NCBI GenBank assembly: GCA_948467395.1
Contig: CAOKDX010000015.1
Span: forward strand, 1 to 64,000
DNA: 64,000 nucleotides
Origin: an uncultured Clostridia bacterium
GTDB taxonomy: Bacteria; Bacillota; Clostridia; Lachnospirales; Lachnospiraceae
Direction: 5' to 3'
Under the pieces are notes generated by a model. It ran no database searches and was not told the DNA's origin. It was given only the letters and a program-made list of their open reading frames with translations. This document shows, piece by piece, positions 42,827-51,236 of the stretch. Numbering within the stretch: position 1 is the stretch's first letter; every line of letters begins with the position of its first letter. The translations under genes and the position numbers were made by a program.

Positions 42827-43468
42827 TTATAGCGACGGAAGGTACCATAGCACAGCTATGGTGCCTTTTTCTACATGTACGAATGCTTTCTTCCCGGTAA
42901 ATTCATTACTGATTCCGAGAGGGAAGGAATTTGTGAGGGTCACGCTCTCCGTTTCATATTTCAGTCCGTGGATTGTTACGGAGGAGCTTGTATCGCTGAG
43001 AGAGAAGACGGAGCAGATATTGCCCGGGATATTTTCTGGCAGGTCTTTGCCAAAGGATACCGTTCCGTCTGTCACGACCCGTACCGCATAGCCGGAGGCA
43101 TACAATGTTCCGGACGCCCCCTGGTGGGCCAGATAGGACAATGCCTGGATGTTTGCCATGGTGTGGTCAAGACGTCCCCCCAGACCACCGTAAATGACAA
43201 ATTCTGTATATTTTTTGTCCAGGCCGAGCTTTACGGCCAGCATCATATCGGTATCATCCTTCTCTTTCGGATATCGGATGCTGTCGGAGGGCAGATCGTA
43301 TGACATCACGGAGTCAAAGTCACCCAGTACATAGTCCGCACGGAGACCAAGCTCCTCCAGATAATCAAAGCCGCCGTCTGCCGCAATGACAAGATCATCC
43401 GGCGCCAGGGAGATGTCGACACCAGACCGCTCCCCCGCACCAAAGATATAACATATTGCTGTACTCAT
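42827..43468 (-). CDS. thiN: Thiamine pyrophosphokinase
   Basis: ThiN converts thiamine to thiamine diphosphate with ATP. The 213-residue protein has the IAADGGFDYL and DYVLGDFDS motifs, RYPKEKDDTDMMLAV and GGLGGRLDHTMAN, all characteristic. The ATG at 43468 is preferred over an in-frame TTG at 43492. It follows mrp with 16 bases between and is probably in the same operon. The last residues (VLWYLP) are encoded by the stem of the opposing terminator. Confidence 0.93.
   Translation of the reverse strand: MSTAICYIFGAGERSGVDISLAPDDLVIAADGGFDYLEELGLRADYVLGDFDSVMSYDLPSDSIRYPKEKDDTDMMLAVKLGLDKKYTEFVIYGGLGGRLDHTMANIQALSYLAHQGASGTLYASGYAVRVVTDGTVSFGKDLPENIPGNICSVFSLSDTSSSVTIHGLKYETESVTLTNSFPLGISNEFTGKKAFVHVEKGTIAVLWYLPSL
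42841..42870 (+). terminator. Terminator of the gre/yqeY operon, inside the thiN coding end
   Basis: GGTACCATAGC and GCTATGGTGCC form an 11-bp stem with ACA loop and five T. The stem lies within the last codons of the convergent thiN gene. A smaller ACCGGC/GCCGGT hairpin precedes it at 42807-42821. Confidence 0.85.
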
Positions 43469-43484
43469 TCTATTTTCCGTTCTC

Positions 43485-44306
43485 CTATTCAATGGCGTTT
43501 ACCGCATCCATGAGACAATCGGACTCCAGATCCTCTACCGTGCCGCTGTCACAGGCAGCCGCCAGGTCGGCGCGGATGGGCATCTGTGCCAGAACGGGCA
43601 CATGGTATCTGCCAGCCACCTCTTCGATATGGCTCTCGCCAAAGACAGGGATCCTCCTGCCGCAGTCCGGGCATTCCACATAGCTCATATTTTCCACCAG
43701 ACCGAGAACCGGAATATTCATAATCTCCGCCATGCGGATGGCCTTGCCTACGATCATCGATACCAGATCCTGGGGACTGGTAACGACTACGATGCCGTCC
43801 ACAGGGATACTCTGGAATACCGTCAGGGCCACATCTCCCGTTCCCGGCGGCATATCCACAAACAGATAGTCAGTATTATCCCACAAAACATCGGTCCAGA
43901 ATTGTTTTACCGTTCCGCCGATCACCGGACCCCGCCAGACCACCGGGTCGGTGTCGTTTGGCAGCAGCAGGTTGATAGACATAACATCAATTCCATATTT
44001 TTTCGTTTTCACCGGGAAGATGGTAGTTTCATTTCCCATGGCCTTCTCCGTCAGGCCGAATGCCTTCGGGATGGAAGGGCCGGTAATATCGGCGTCCAGA
44101 ATCCCGCAGTGATAGCCGCGGCGGGCAAATTCCACAGCAAGCAGTTCTGTCACCATGGATTTGCCTACTCCGCCCTTTCCGCTGACGACACCGATCACCT
44201 TTCCTATCCTGCTGTCCGGATGCGGTGCCTCCAGGAAGCTCTGGGGGTCGCGGGAGTCGCAGCTGCTGCTGCAGTTCGAACAGTCATGTGTACATTCTTC
44301 GCTCAT
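43485..44306 (-). CDS. Mrp/NBP35-family P-loop ATPase (iron-sulfur carrier)
   Basis: A 273-residue ATPase that binds and transfers iron-sulfur clusters. The N-terminus has a Cys cluster CTHDCSNCSSSC (5-16), as in NBP35-type proteins. The deviant Walker A GKGGVGKS is at about 44-51, switch I has DADITGPSIPK, switch II VDMPPGTGD, and the C-terminal part has the CPDCG pair for cluster binding. GAGG lies before the ATG. An unlisted Cys-rich 34-residue ORF sits just upstream. thiN follows on the same strand. Confidence 0.93.
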   Translation of the reverse strand: MSEECTHDCSNCSSSCDSRDPQSFLEAPHPDSRIGKVIGVVSGKGGVGKSMVTELLAVEFARRGYHCGILDADITGPSIPKAFGLTEKAMGNETTIFPVKTKKYGIDVMSINLLLPNDTDPVVWRGPVIGGTVKQFWTDVLWDNTDYLFVDMPPGTGDVALTVFQSIPVDGIVVVTSPQDLVSMIVGKAIRMAEIMNIPVLGLVENMSYVECPDCGRRIPVFGESHIEEVAGRYHVPVLAQMPIRADLAAACDSGTVEDLESDCLMDAVNAIE

Positions 44307-44313
44307 AGTTACC

Positions 44314-44418
44314 TCATTTCTGCACTGGCCTTTCTACATAATGCAATGTTTGTGTCGCAGTGCAGACACAATACTTGCATAGCGAACATAGTTCGCATTG
44401 TGAAAAATTATTTTTCAC
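44314..44418 (-). CDS. Cys-rich 34-residue ORF upstream of the Mrp ATPase
   Basis: A GTG start at 44418 lies five bases behind a perfect AAAGGAGG site. The peptide has five cysteines in CELCSLCKYCVC (residues 8-19) and ends TGA seven bases before the Mrp start, whose own GAGG overlaps the TGA. The Cys spacing recalls metal- or cluster-binding knuckles and mirrors the Cys cluster of Mrp itself. The same DNA can fold into three short hairpins (44351-44369, 44381-44395, 44400-44418), so a structured leader is an alternative reading. A TTGACA lies upstream at 44500-44505 on this strand. No known family. Confidence 0.5.
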   Translation of the reverse strand: MKNNFSQCELCSLCKYCVCTATQTLHYVERPVQK

Positions 44419-44626
44419 TCTTGCCTCCTTTGGTGCGTAGCGCGAATATGGCGGCGCACACATTTACTACAGTACACTCTATTACGAAAGGCGGCTGATT
44501 GTCAAGGGAAAAGATTGCGGAAATAATAATCCTACACGTAAAACGAGTATAAATACATAAAAACAGAATAAGGAAAATTATCGGATGCCATTATAATGAA
44601 AAAGAAAACGGTAAGAGGTGTTAGTC

Positions 44627-44989
44627 ATGGTGTTGGATAATGTACTGATCGGACAGAGGATACAGCATATCAGAAAAATTAACAGGATGACCCAGAGCCA
44701 GTTTTCTGCGAGACTGCATATGACACAGCAGACCCTCAGCAGATATGAAAATGCCATAACACCAGTACCCTATGAAGTGATTGACAGGATTTCAGTGGAA
44801 TTTAAGGTTCCCATCGGATATTTTCTGGGAATCAAATCAGAAGCAGTCTCTGAGGAGGAAATGCTTCTGGTGGAATATTACAGAAGGATGGATCAGTCCG
44901 TCCGGGAAAGGGTATTTGATCTGGTGAGAGCATTTGCCGAGGAACTGATGCTGCATGGAGAGGAAAAGTATAGTGAACCAGCTGATTAA
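44627..44989 (+). CDS. XRE-family helix-turn-helix regulator
   Basis: A 120-residue protein with an N-terminal XRE domain (about 5-62): IGQRIQHIRKINRMTQSQFS then MTQQTLSRYENAITPVP, the recognition helix being QQTLSRYEN. The C-terminal 50 residues are helical and acidic, possibly for dimerisation. The ATG at 44627 is chosen behind AAGAGG. It overlaps the following GHKL sensor gene by 17 bases, an unusual partner since such sensors usually pair with a LytTR response regulator. The two may form a regulatory unit. Confidence 0.85.
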   Translation: MVLDNVLIGQRIQHIRKINRMTQSQFSARLHMTQQTLSRYENAITPVPYEVIDRISVEFKVPIGYFLGIKSEAVSEEEMLLVEYYRRMDQSVRERVFDLVRAFAEELMLHGEEKYSEPAD

Positions 44990-46217
44990 TTTTCTGGAGA
45001 CAGTCTGTATTGTAGAGGTGGCAGAGGCGCTGAGTGTGGGAAATAAAAAGAGAAGGAAGGGCTGTTATCTGCCTGTTATGGCTGTGAACGCGGTTCTCGC
45101 GTGGGGAGGGTGCGTTCCGGGCTGGGAAAAAACTGCCCTGCTGGCAGAATATGTCCTTATCTTTCTCTATATCGTGAAATCGCATACCTTCCGGCTGAGG
45201 AAATTCGATGCGTATCTCTATGTGTTTTTCAGCGTTCTCACCGTCAGTGTGCTCAAGGTTGTATTCTTCCTGCCCGTCAGTCTGGCGGCGGGCGGGAAAG
45301 AGGGGGCTGCCTCCCATGCACTGGCGATGTCAGCCCTGCTTACACTGTGCTGCTGTTTTATCCGAAAAAAGGATCTTCTTCTGAATGTGAGAAAGGGACT
45401 GCGGTACTGGAGCCGCAGAAGCTATATCTTTGCCGCTGTATTCTGCCTTCTTTTTATCGCACAGAATCTGCTGTTCAAATCCGGAAAAACGGTTTCCTTT
45501 ACAGATGGTTTTTATATCGTTTGCTTTGCCGGCGCCTTTGGCGGTTTCGTCTACAAGCTGAGCACATCCGGGCTGGAGCTTCACCTGCACCGGCAGTATA
45601 TGGAGAAATATGTAGAAGCGATCCGGGATCTCCGGTTCCGCCAGCACAAATTTTCCAATCAGCTGAATGCCATCTGCCTGCTGTCAGAGTTATACGATAC
45701 ATACGATGAACTGGTGCGGAAACAGAAGGAAGAAATGGAGGCCCTGCGGCGTTATCTGATGCCGAATCAGTTACTGGCCCTTGGCAACCCAATGGTGATT
45801 GCACATATTTATGGAAAGATCTGCCAGGCGGAGGAAAACGGCATAGCGCTGGAGCTTCAGATCCGCTGCAGCCTGGAATCCGTTGCGGTGCCAGACATCT
45901 ATTTGATCGAGATTATCGGCAATCTGCTGGATAACGCCATGGAAGAGGTGATGGAGAGGGGACGCAGGGAGGAAATAATTCTCTCGGTGTTCCCGGATAT
46001 GGACAAGTGCTGTATTTCGGTTAGCAATGAGCATGACAGGATATCCTTTGACGAGTACAGCCATTTTTGCGATCCGGACTTTTCCCGCCGGGGAGAGGGG
46101 CGCGGTCAGGGACTTCCCTATATAAGGAAAATTGTAAAAAGGTATGGCGGTACGATTCAGATTGGGAACATAGCCCTGAAAAAGAAAAATTATTTTATGG
46201 TCTGCGTCCATATCTGA
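44973..46217 (+). CDS. GHKL-domain (AgrC-like) sensor protein
   Basis: A 414-residue membrane protein. A GTG at 44973 with GGAGAGGA upstream is preferred; an ATG at 44955 would add six residues. Six or so membrane helices occupy about 20-205. The cytoplasmic part has a phospho-acceptor-like FRQHKFSNQLNAI, as in AgrC-type kinases, an N-box NLLDNAMEEV and a G-box GRGQGLPYIRKIV. These features place it in the peptide-sensing quorum family. No agrB/agrD-type genes or LytTR regulator are adjacent; its partner may be the XRE protein that overlaps it. Confidence 0.82.
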   Translation: MNQLINFLETVCIVEVAEALSVGNKKRRKGCYLPVMAVNAVLAWGGCVPGWEKTALLAEYVLIFLYIVKSHTFRLRKFDAYLYVFFSVLTVSVLKVVFFLPVSLAAGGKEGAASHALAMSALLTLCCCFIRKKDLLLNVRKGLRYWSRRSYIFAAVFCLLFIAQNLLFKSGKTVSFTDGFYIVCFAGAFGGFVYKLSTSGLELHLHRQYMEKYVEAIRDLRFRQHKFSNQLNAICLLSELYDTYDELVRKQKEEMEALRRYLMPNQLLALGNPMVIAHIYGKICQAEENGIALELQIRCSLESVAVPDIYLIEIIGNLLDNAMEEVMERGRREEIILSVFPDMDKCCISVSNEHDRISFDEYSHFCDPDFSRRGEGRGQGLPYIRKIVKRYGGTIQIGNIALKKKNYFMVCVHI

Positions 46218-46246
46218 TTGATAAAGAGAATGTGTTATGATAGAAT
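46218..46246 (+). promoter_or_regulatory. Promoter of the hprK cluster
   Basis: TTGATA begins directly after the preceding stop codon and is 17 bases from TAGAAT, 43 bases before the hprK start. Confidence 0.6.
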
Positions 46247-46289
46247 CAATATAGATACCGAATGAACGAGAAAGAAAGGGAGGAGTACC

Positions 46290-47213
46290 ATGTATACCGT
46301 ATCGTTACAGAAATTTGCCGAGAAGATGGATATTGAGAACCTGACGCCGGATATCGACATCGAAAACATCGAGATCTCACAGTCGGATATTAACCGCCCG
46401 GCATTGCAGCTGGCGGGATTTTTTGATTATTTCGATCATCACAGGATCCAGGTGATCGGCCAGGTGGAGCATACCTTTATGGAAAAGCAGGGGGATGTGG
46501 TCAGCACAGAGATGATGGGGAAGATCATGTCTTACAAGGTGCCCTGTATCGTATTCTGCCGGGATCTTCCGGTGCCGGATAAATTCATAGAGCTCTCACA
46601 GGAATACGGGGTTCCGATCTTCCGGACAGGGGTGGCTACCTCATCCTTTTCGGCGGAGGTGACCCGCTGGCTGAAGGTGGAGCTGGCGCCCCGTATCAGT
46701 ATCCACGGCGTTCTGGTGGATATCTATGGCGAGGGCGTGCTGATCACCGGCGAGAGCGGCATCGGCAAGAGCGAGGTGGCGCTGGAACTGATGCACCGCG
46801 GGCACCGGCTGGTGTCGGATGACGTAGTAGAGATTAAGAAGGTCAGCGACGAGACATTGATCGGTTCTGCACCGGATATAACCAGACATTTTATTGAACT
46901 CCGCGGGATTGGAATTATTGACGCAAAGGCTCTCTTTGGAATTGAGAGCGTAAAGAATACCCAGTCCATTGATCTGGTGATCAAGCTGGAGGAGTGGAAC
47001 AAGGATCAGGAATATGACCGCATGGGTCTGGAAGAGAATTATATCGAATATCTTGGCAACAAGGTTGTGTGCCACTCCATTCCCATCCGGCCCGGAAGGA
47101 ATGTGGCCATCATCTGTGAATCGGCGGCCGTGAATTTCCGTCAGAAGAAGATGGGCTACAATGCGGCGCTGGAGCTGTATAACCGTGTCACAAGTAATCT
47201 GGTAAATTCATAA
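46290..47213 (+). CDS. hprK: HPr kinase/phosphorylase
   Basis: HprK phosphorylates Ser46 of HPr and Crh when glycolytic intermediates are high, and removes the phosphate when they are low, so controlling carbon catabolite repression. The 307-residue protein has the N-terminal domain (1-130), the Walker A GESGIGKSE, the VSDDVVEI segment and the signature ELRGIGIIDAKALFGI. AAGGGAGGAG precedes the ATG. It heads a cluster with glucokinase, murB, rapZ, whiA and an HPr-like gene, the likely substrate. Confidence 0.96.
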   Translation: MYTVSLQKFAEKMDIENLTPDIDIENIEISQSDINRPALQLAGFFDYFDHHRIQVIGQVEHTFMEKQGDVVSTEMMGKIMSYKVPCIVFCRDLPVPDKFIELSQEYGVPIFRTGVATSSFSAEVTRWLKVELAPRISIHGVLVDIYGEGVLITGESGIGKSEVALELMHRGHRLVSDDVVEIKKVSDETLIGSAPDITRHFIELRGIGIIDAKALFGIESVKNTQSIDLVIKLEEWNKDQEYDRMGLEENYIEYLGNKVVCHSIPIRPGRNVAIICESAAVNFRQKKMGYNAALELYNRVTSNLVNS

Positions 47214-47259
47214 GCTCCGGCCTGGTATGAACAATTCACAAATAAGGAGGCGGTTTGGA

Positions 47260-48183
47260 ATGGCAGCTTATTATGCAGGAGTAGACGTGGGGGGCACCCG
47301 GATTAAGATGGGGCTCTTCTCGGACAAGGGGGAACTTCTGGAGAAGTGGGAGATCCCCACGAATACAGAGGATAACGGCGATCATATCCTGCCGGAGATC
47401 GTTGACAGTATAGAGGAGAGACGGGCCATACACGGCGGCAATATTAAGGGAATCGGCGTGGGGATACCGGGACCCATTACGGATGAGGGCGTAGTGTTGA
47501 AATGCGCCAACTTCGGATGGGGCGTATTCAATGTCAAAAATGCCGTGGCAGATCTCACCGGAGTGGGAAACGTCCGGGTGAGCAACGATGCCAATGTGGC
47601 GGCTCTTGGAGAGATGTGGAAGGGCGGAGGCCGCGGATATGACAGTATCGTAATGGTTACACTGGGAACAGGCTGCGGCGGCGGTATTATCTATAAGGGA
47701 AAGGTACTGACGGGCAGCAGGGGCGCCGGCGGCGAGATCGGACATATCAAGGTGGAGTGGGACGAGACGGAGCGCTGCGGCTGCGGCAATAAGGGCTGTC
47801 TTGAGCAGTATGTGTCCGCTACGGGCATTGTCCGGATGGCAAAGAAGGGACTGCGGCCGGACTCCTGTCTTGCCGGTTGCGGCAGCATTACGGCGAAGGA
47901 CGTATTTGACGGGGCCAGGGAAGGGGACGGCTACTGCCTGGAGCTTGTGGAGCGGTTTGGCAGATATCTGGGCACTGCCCTGAGCAATGTGGCCCATGTA
48001 ATGGACCCGGAGGCATTTGTTATTGGCGGCGGTGTGTCGGCAGCCGGGCAGATCATACTGGACACCGCTCAGAAATATTATAAGGAAAATTCCATGTATG
48101 CCCTGCAGGAGACGCAGTTTCATCTGGCGGAGCTGGGGAACGATGCCGGTATATACGGCGCTGTGCGTATGGTATTATTTTAA
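47260..48183 (+). CDS. ROK-family glucokinase
   Basis: A 307-residue sugar kinase. The ATG at 47260 follows AAGGAGG; an upstream ATG at 47227 is rejected. Motifs: the ATP loop GVDVGGTRIKMGLFSD, SNDANVAALGE with the catalytic Asp, GTGCGGG and the ROK zinc site with its His and three Cys (GHIKVEW then CGCGNKGCLEQYVS). Glucose is the usual substrate for this subgroup in Firmicutes. Its position between hprK and murB links glycolytic entry with carbon signalling and wall synthesis. Confidence 0.92.
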   Translation: MAAYYAGVDVGGTRIKMGLFSDKGELLEKWEIPTNTEDNGDHILPEIVDSIEERRAIHGGNIKGIGVGIPGPITDEGVVLKCANFGWGVFNVKNAVADLTGVGNVRVSNDANVAALGEMWKGGGRGYDSIVMVTLGTGCGGGIIYKGKVLTGSRGAGGEIGHIKVEWDETERCGCGNKGCLEQYVSATGIVRMAKKGLRPDSCLAGCGSITAKDVFDGAREGDGYCLELVERFGRYLGTALSNVAHVMDPEAFVIGGGVSAAGQIILDTAQKYYKENSMYALQETQFHLAELGNDAGIYGAVRMVLF

Positions 48184-48209
48184 AGACAAATGGAGGGATT
48201 GGATCGGAC

Positions 48210-49100
48210 ATGATAATCAGAGAACAGGAACCGCTTTCTGCGCATACCACATTCCGGATCGGAGGACCGGCGGCGTATTATCTGATTCCGGAGGACAGGG
48301 ATGAGGTGCGGGATGCCATCGCTTTTGCAGAAGAAAAGAAGCTGCCGTTTTATGTGCTGGGACGCGGCAGCAATATGCTGTTTGATGATGAGGGATTCCG
48401 TGGGGTTATTATTGAGATCGGAAGAGGAATGGAGCAGGTATCCATGGAGGACATACCGGACGGGACTGTCCGTGTCACGGCACAGGCAGGCATCGCCATG
48501 AGTTCCTTTGCCATGCAGCTGGCAGAGGCGGAGCTGACAGGCTTTGAATTTGCCGGGGGGATACCGGGCACACTGGGCGGCGGCATCACGATGAATGCCG
48601 GAGCCTATGGCGGGGAGATCCGGGACTGCATCCGGGACGCCACGGTGATGACGGAATCCGGCGAGATACTGGTGCTTGCAAAGGAGCAGCTGGAGCTGGG
48701 ATACCGCGCCAGTGTGATCCAGAAGAAGAAATATATCGTGCTGGAGGGAAGCTTTGTCTTCGTCCGGGGAAAGAAGGAGGAAATTATGGCGAAGATGAAA
48801 GACCTGAACCAGCGGCGCCGGGATAAGCAGCCTCTGGAATTTCCCAGTGCCGGCAGTACGTTTAAGAGGCCGGAGGGGTATTTCGCCGGGAAACTGATCC
48901 AGGATGCGGGGCTCCGGGGATACCGGGTAGGAGACGCCCAGGTGTCGGAAAAGCACAGCGGATTCGTGATAAACCGGGGAAACGCCACAGCGGCGGAGGT
49001 GAGACAGCTGATCCATGACGTTCAGGAGCGGGTACAGGAGAAGTTTCAGGTGAGACTGGAGCCGGAGGTCAGGATTGTAACAATACAAAATAAAGGATAG
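48210..49100 (+). CDS. murB: UDP-N-acetylenolpyruvoylglucosamine reductase
   Basis: MurB reduces UDP-GlcNAc-enolpyruvate to UDP-MurNAc with NADPH and FAD. The 296-residue protein matches type IIa MurB: the FAD-binding HTTFRIGGPAAYY and VLGRGSNMLF, the FAGGIPGTLGGGITMNAGAYGG segment, the SAGSTFKRPEG with catalytic Ser, and the KHSGFVINRG motif. AGGGATTGGA lies before the start. It is 26 bases from the glucokinase stop. Confidence 0.95.
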   Translation: MIIREQEPLSAHTTFRIGGPAAYYLIPEDRDEVRDAIAFAEEKKLPFYVLGRGSNMLFDDEGFRGVIIEIGRGMEQVSMEDIPDGTVRVTAQAGIAMSSFAMQLAEAELTGFEFAGGIPGTLGGGITMNAGAYGGEIRDCIRDATVMTESGEILVLAKEQLELGYRASVIQKKKYIVLEGSFVFVRGKKEEIMAKMKDLNQRRRDKQPLEFPSAGSTFKRPEGYFAGKLIQDAGLRGYRVGDAQVSEKHSGFVINRGNATAAEVRQLIHDVQERVQEKFQVRLEPEVRIVTIQNKG

Positions 49101-49115
49101 AGGATAGTGTAAAAA

Positions 49116-50009
49116 ATGAGATTTGTCATAGTGACAGGAATGAGCGGTGCAGGGCGAAGCTCCGTGATGAGAATATTAGAAGACGACGGTTACTTTTGTG
49201 TGGACAATCTGCCGGTGTCCCTGCTGCCTACCTTTGTGCAGCTGACGGAGGATTCCAGTGAGCAGATTGAGAGAGTGGCGCTGGGACTGGATATCCGGGG
49301 AGGGCACAATTCCCTGCGGGAAGCGGCCAGTGCGCTGCAGAAGCTGAAGGATGGGGGCTACACCATGGAGATCCTCTTTCTGGAGGCCTCTACGCAGGTT
49401 ATCGTCAAGCGCTACAAGGAGACAAGGCGTATGCATCCCCTGGCCCGGGGCGGCAGGATGGACAGTGCCATTGAGAATGAGAGGCAGCTGCTGTCGGAAC
49501 TGAAGAGACAGGCAGATTATATTATTGATACGACGACACTGCTCATCCGGGATCTGAAACAGGAGATCGACCGGATTTTTGTGGCGGATGAGAAGTTCTG
49601 TAATTTCTATCTGACCTTTGTCTCATTTGGTTTTAAATATGGAATACCGTCGGATGCCGACCTGGTGTTTGACGTGCGGTTCCTGCCCAATCCTTTTTAC
49701 ATCGACGCCCTAAAGCCGCTAACCGGCAATGACAGGGAGGTCTATGAGTATGTGATGGGATTCGAGAAGGCGGTGCAGTTTCAGAAGAAGTTAAAGGATA
49801 TGCTGGATTTCCTTATTCCCAATTATATTGTGGAGGGAAAGACGCAGCTTGTCATCGCCATAGGCTGTACCGGGGGAAAACACCGGAGCGTCACTCTCAC
49901 CAACGCCATGTACAGTGAATTTGAAAATACGGAATATGGATGCAAGAAGGAACATAGAGATATAGAGAAGGACCGGTTACGGAATATATGTCGTTCGCAG
50001 GAGAAGTAA
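49116..50009 (+). CDS. rapZ: RNase adapter RapZ / YvcJ-type nucleotide-binding protein
   Basis: A 297-residue protein. In E. coli RapZ senses glucosamine-6-phosphate and guides RNase E; the Gram-positive YvcJ binds nucleotides and sits with yvcK/whiA/crh. The Walker A reads GMSGAGRSS (residues 8-16), with Arg in place of the usual Lys. The FCVDNLP motif, the DIRGG segment, the FVSFGFKYG motif and the C-terminal AIGCTGGKHRSVTL loop are all conserved. Its end overlaps the whiA start by 22 bases. The Arg change could weaken nucleotide hydrolysis. Confidence 0.9.
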   Translation: MRFVIVTGMSGAGRSSVMRILEDDGYFCVDNLPVSLLPTFVQLTEDSSEQIERVALGLDIRGGHNSLREAASALQKLKDGGYTMEILFLEASTQVIVKRYKETRRMHPLARGGRMDSAIENERQLLSELKRQADYIIDTTTLLIRDLKQEIDRIFVADEKFCNFYLTFVSFGFKYGIPSDADLVFDVRFLPNPFYIDALKPLTGNDREVYEYVMGFEKAVQFQKKLKDMLDFLIPNYIVEGKTQLVIAIGCTGGKHRSVTLTNAMYSEFENTEYGCKKEHRDIEKDRLRNICRSQEK

Positions 50010-50908
50010 AACAGGAGCTGCTGGATCACACAGGCAGGACAAGACACTGCCAGACTGCAGAGCTGGCGGCATTTTTTTCCTGCTTCGGTCAGGTTGTGCT
50101 GGAGGAAGACGGAAATTATATCATAAAGTTTTTAACAGAGAACTTGACAGTTTGGAAAAAATGCTATATGTTATTTAAGAAAGCCTTTCACACAGTGCCA
50201 GACCTTTCCATCCGGGGGCATCATCAGTTTTTACTATATATATTGGATGATGAGGATGCCATGGCATTTATAAAGGCGATTCAGGTATCTGACGAAGATC
50301 CACTGGTGGCAGAGCCGCTGGTCAGCCGCATGTGCTGCAAGCGGGCGTTCCTGCGGGGGATATTCCTCGCCTGTGGCTCCATCACAGATCCCAATAGAGG
50401 CTATCATCTGGAACTTGCTGCAGGGGACCGTGACCGTGCGATCCGGATACAGGAGATTATAGGTGTTTTTGAACTCGAAGCAAAGATCATAGAGAGAAAA
50501 AGTGGTTATGTTGTGTATATGAAGGAGGGGGCTGCCATAGCGGACTTCCTGAATGTCATCGGCGCCCACACGGCCCTGATGAATTTTGAAAACGTCCGCA
50601 TCCTGAAAGAGATGCGCAATTCTATCAACAGACAGGTAAATTGTGAGACTGCCAATATTAAAAAGACAGTGTCGGCGGCTGCGCGTCAGATGGAGGACAT
50701 ACGGTATATACACGACAGGATCGGCTTTGGGAATCTTTCAGAGAATCTGTCCCAGATTGCCAGACTGAGACTGGAAAATCCGGAAGTAACACTGAAGGAA
50801 CTGGGGGAAATGCTTGAGCCGCCCATCGGTAAGTCAGGGGTGAACCACCGATTGCGGAAGCTTAGCGAAATCGCTGAAGAATTGCGAAAGAAAAATCAGG
50901 GATTCTAG
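49988..50908 (+). CDS. whiA: DNA-binding protein WhiA
   Basis: WhiA joins a LAGLIDADG-like N-terminal domain (about 20-200) to a C-terminal helix-turn-helix and controls cell division and, in some Firmicutes, carbon flux and sporulation. The 306-residue protein begins with the hallmark MSFAGEVKQEL. The RRxxL-type motif region CCKRAFLRGIFLACGSITDP and the C-terminal NLSENLSQIARLRLENPEVTLKELGEML are diagnostic, as is GKSGVNHRLRKL. The start overlaps rapZ. Confidence 0.95.
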   Translation: MSFAGEVKQELLDHTGRTRHCQTAELAAFFSCFGQVVLEEDGNYIIKFLTENLTVWKKCYMLFKKAFHTVPDLSIRGHHQFLLYILDDEDAMAFIKAIQVSDEDPLVAEPLVSRMCCKRAFLRGIFLACGSITDPNRGYHLELAAGDRDRAIRIQEIIGVFELEAKIIERKSGYVVYMKEGAAIADFLNVIGAHTALMNFENVRILKEMRNSINRQVNCETANIKKTVSAAARQMEDIRYIHDRIGFGNLSENLSQIARLRLENPEVTLKELGEMLEPPIGKSGVNHRLRKLSEIAEELRKKNQGF

Positions 50909-50952
50909 GTGCCGGTGTAAAGAGCACTGGCAGAGGATGGAGGAAAATCAAA

Positions 50953-51201
50953 ATGATCAAAAAGAATATTGAAGTCGCAGCAGACAGGGAAGAGGCCAGA
51001 ACCATCGCTGTACTGGTGCAGCTTGCCAGCCAGTATCAGAGCAGTATCAGCATCTGCCAGGAGAACCGGACTGTGAACGCCAAGAGCATTATGGGAATGA
51101 TGACTCTCGGACTGGCGCCCGGTAAACAGCTGGAACTCTCTGCCGACGGAGAGGATGAGACCGCTGCGATGGATACATTGGTTCAGTATTTAGTTCAGTG
51201 A
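50953..51201 (+). CDS. HPr-family regulatory protein lacking the PTS histidine (Crh-like)
   Basis: An 82-residue HPr-fold protein. The HPr active site GxHARPA is replaced by DREEARTIA, so the position of phosphorylatable His15 is Glu14 (or Ala15). The second site is kept: Ser45 in NAKSIMGMMTLG corresponds to Ser46, the target of HPr kinase. The protein therefore cannot pass phosphate in the sugar PTS but can be a regulator, as Crh is in Bacillus, where residue 15 is Gln. Its place behind rapZ-whiA copies the Bacillus yvcJ-yvcK-whiA-crh order, without yvcK. A terminator follows. Confidence 0.88.
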   Translation: MIKKNIEVAADREEARTIAVLVQLASQYQSSISICQENRTVNAKSIMGMMTLGLAPGKQLELSADGEDETAAMDTLVQYLVQ

Positions 51202-51236
51202 CGATGAATATGAGGACGGATGTCGTTCATAAGTAG

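Noticed and set aside
44351..44418. Riboswitch-like set of three hairpins in the mrp leader
   Set aside because: They match no riboswitch class I know. The same bases form a good ORF with a strong RBS, so the coding reading is preferred, though both could hold.
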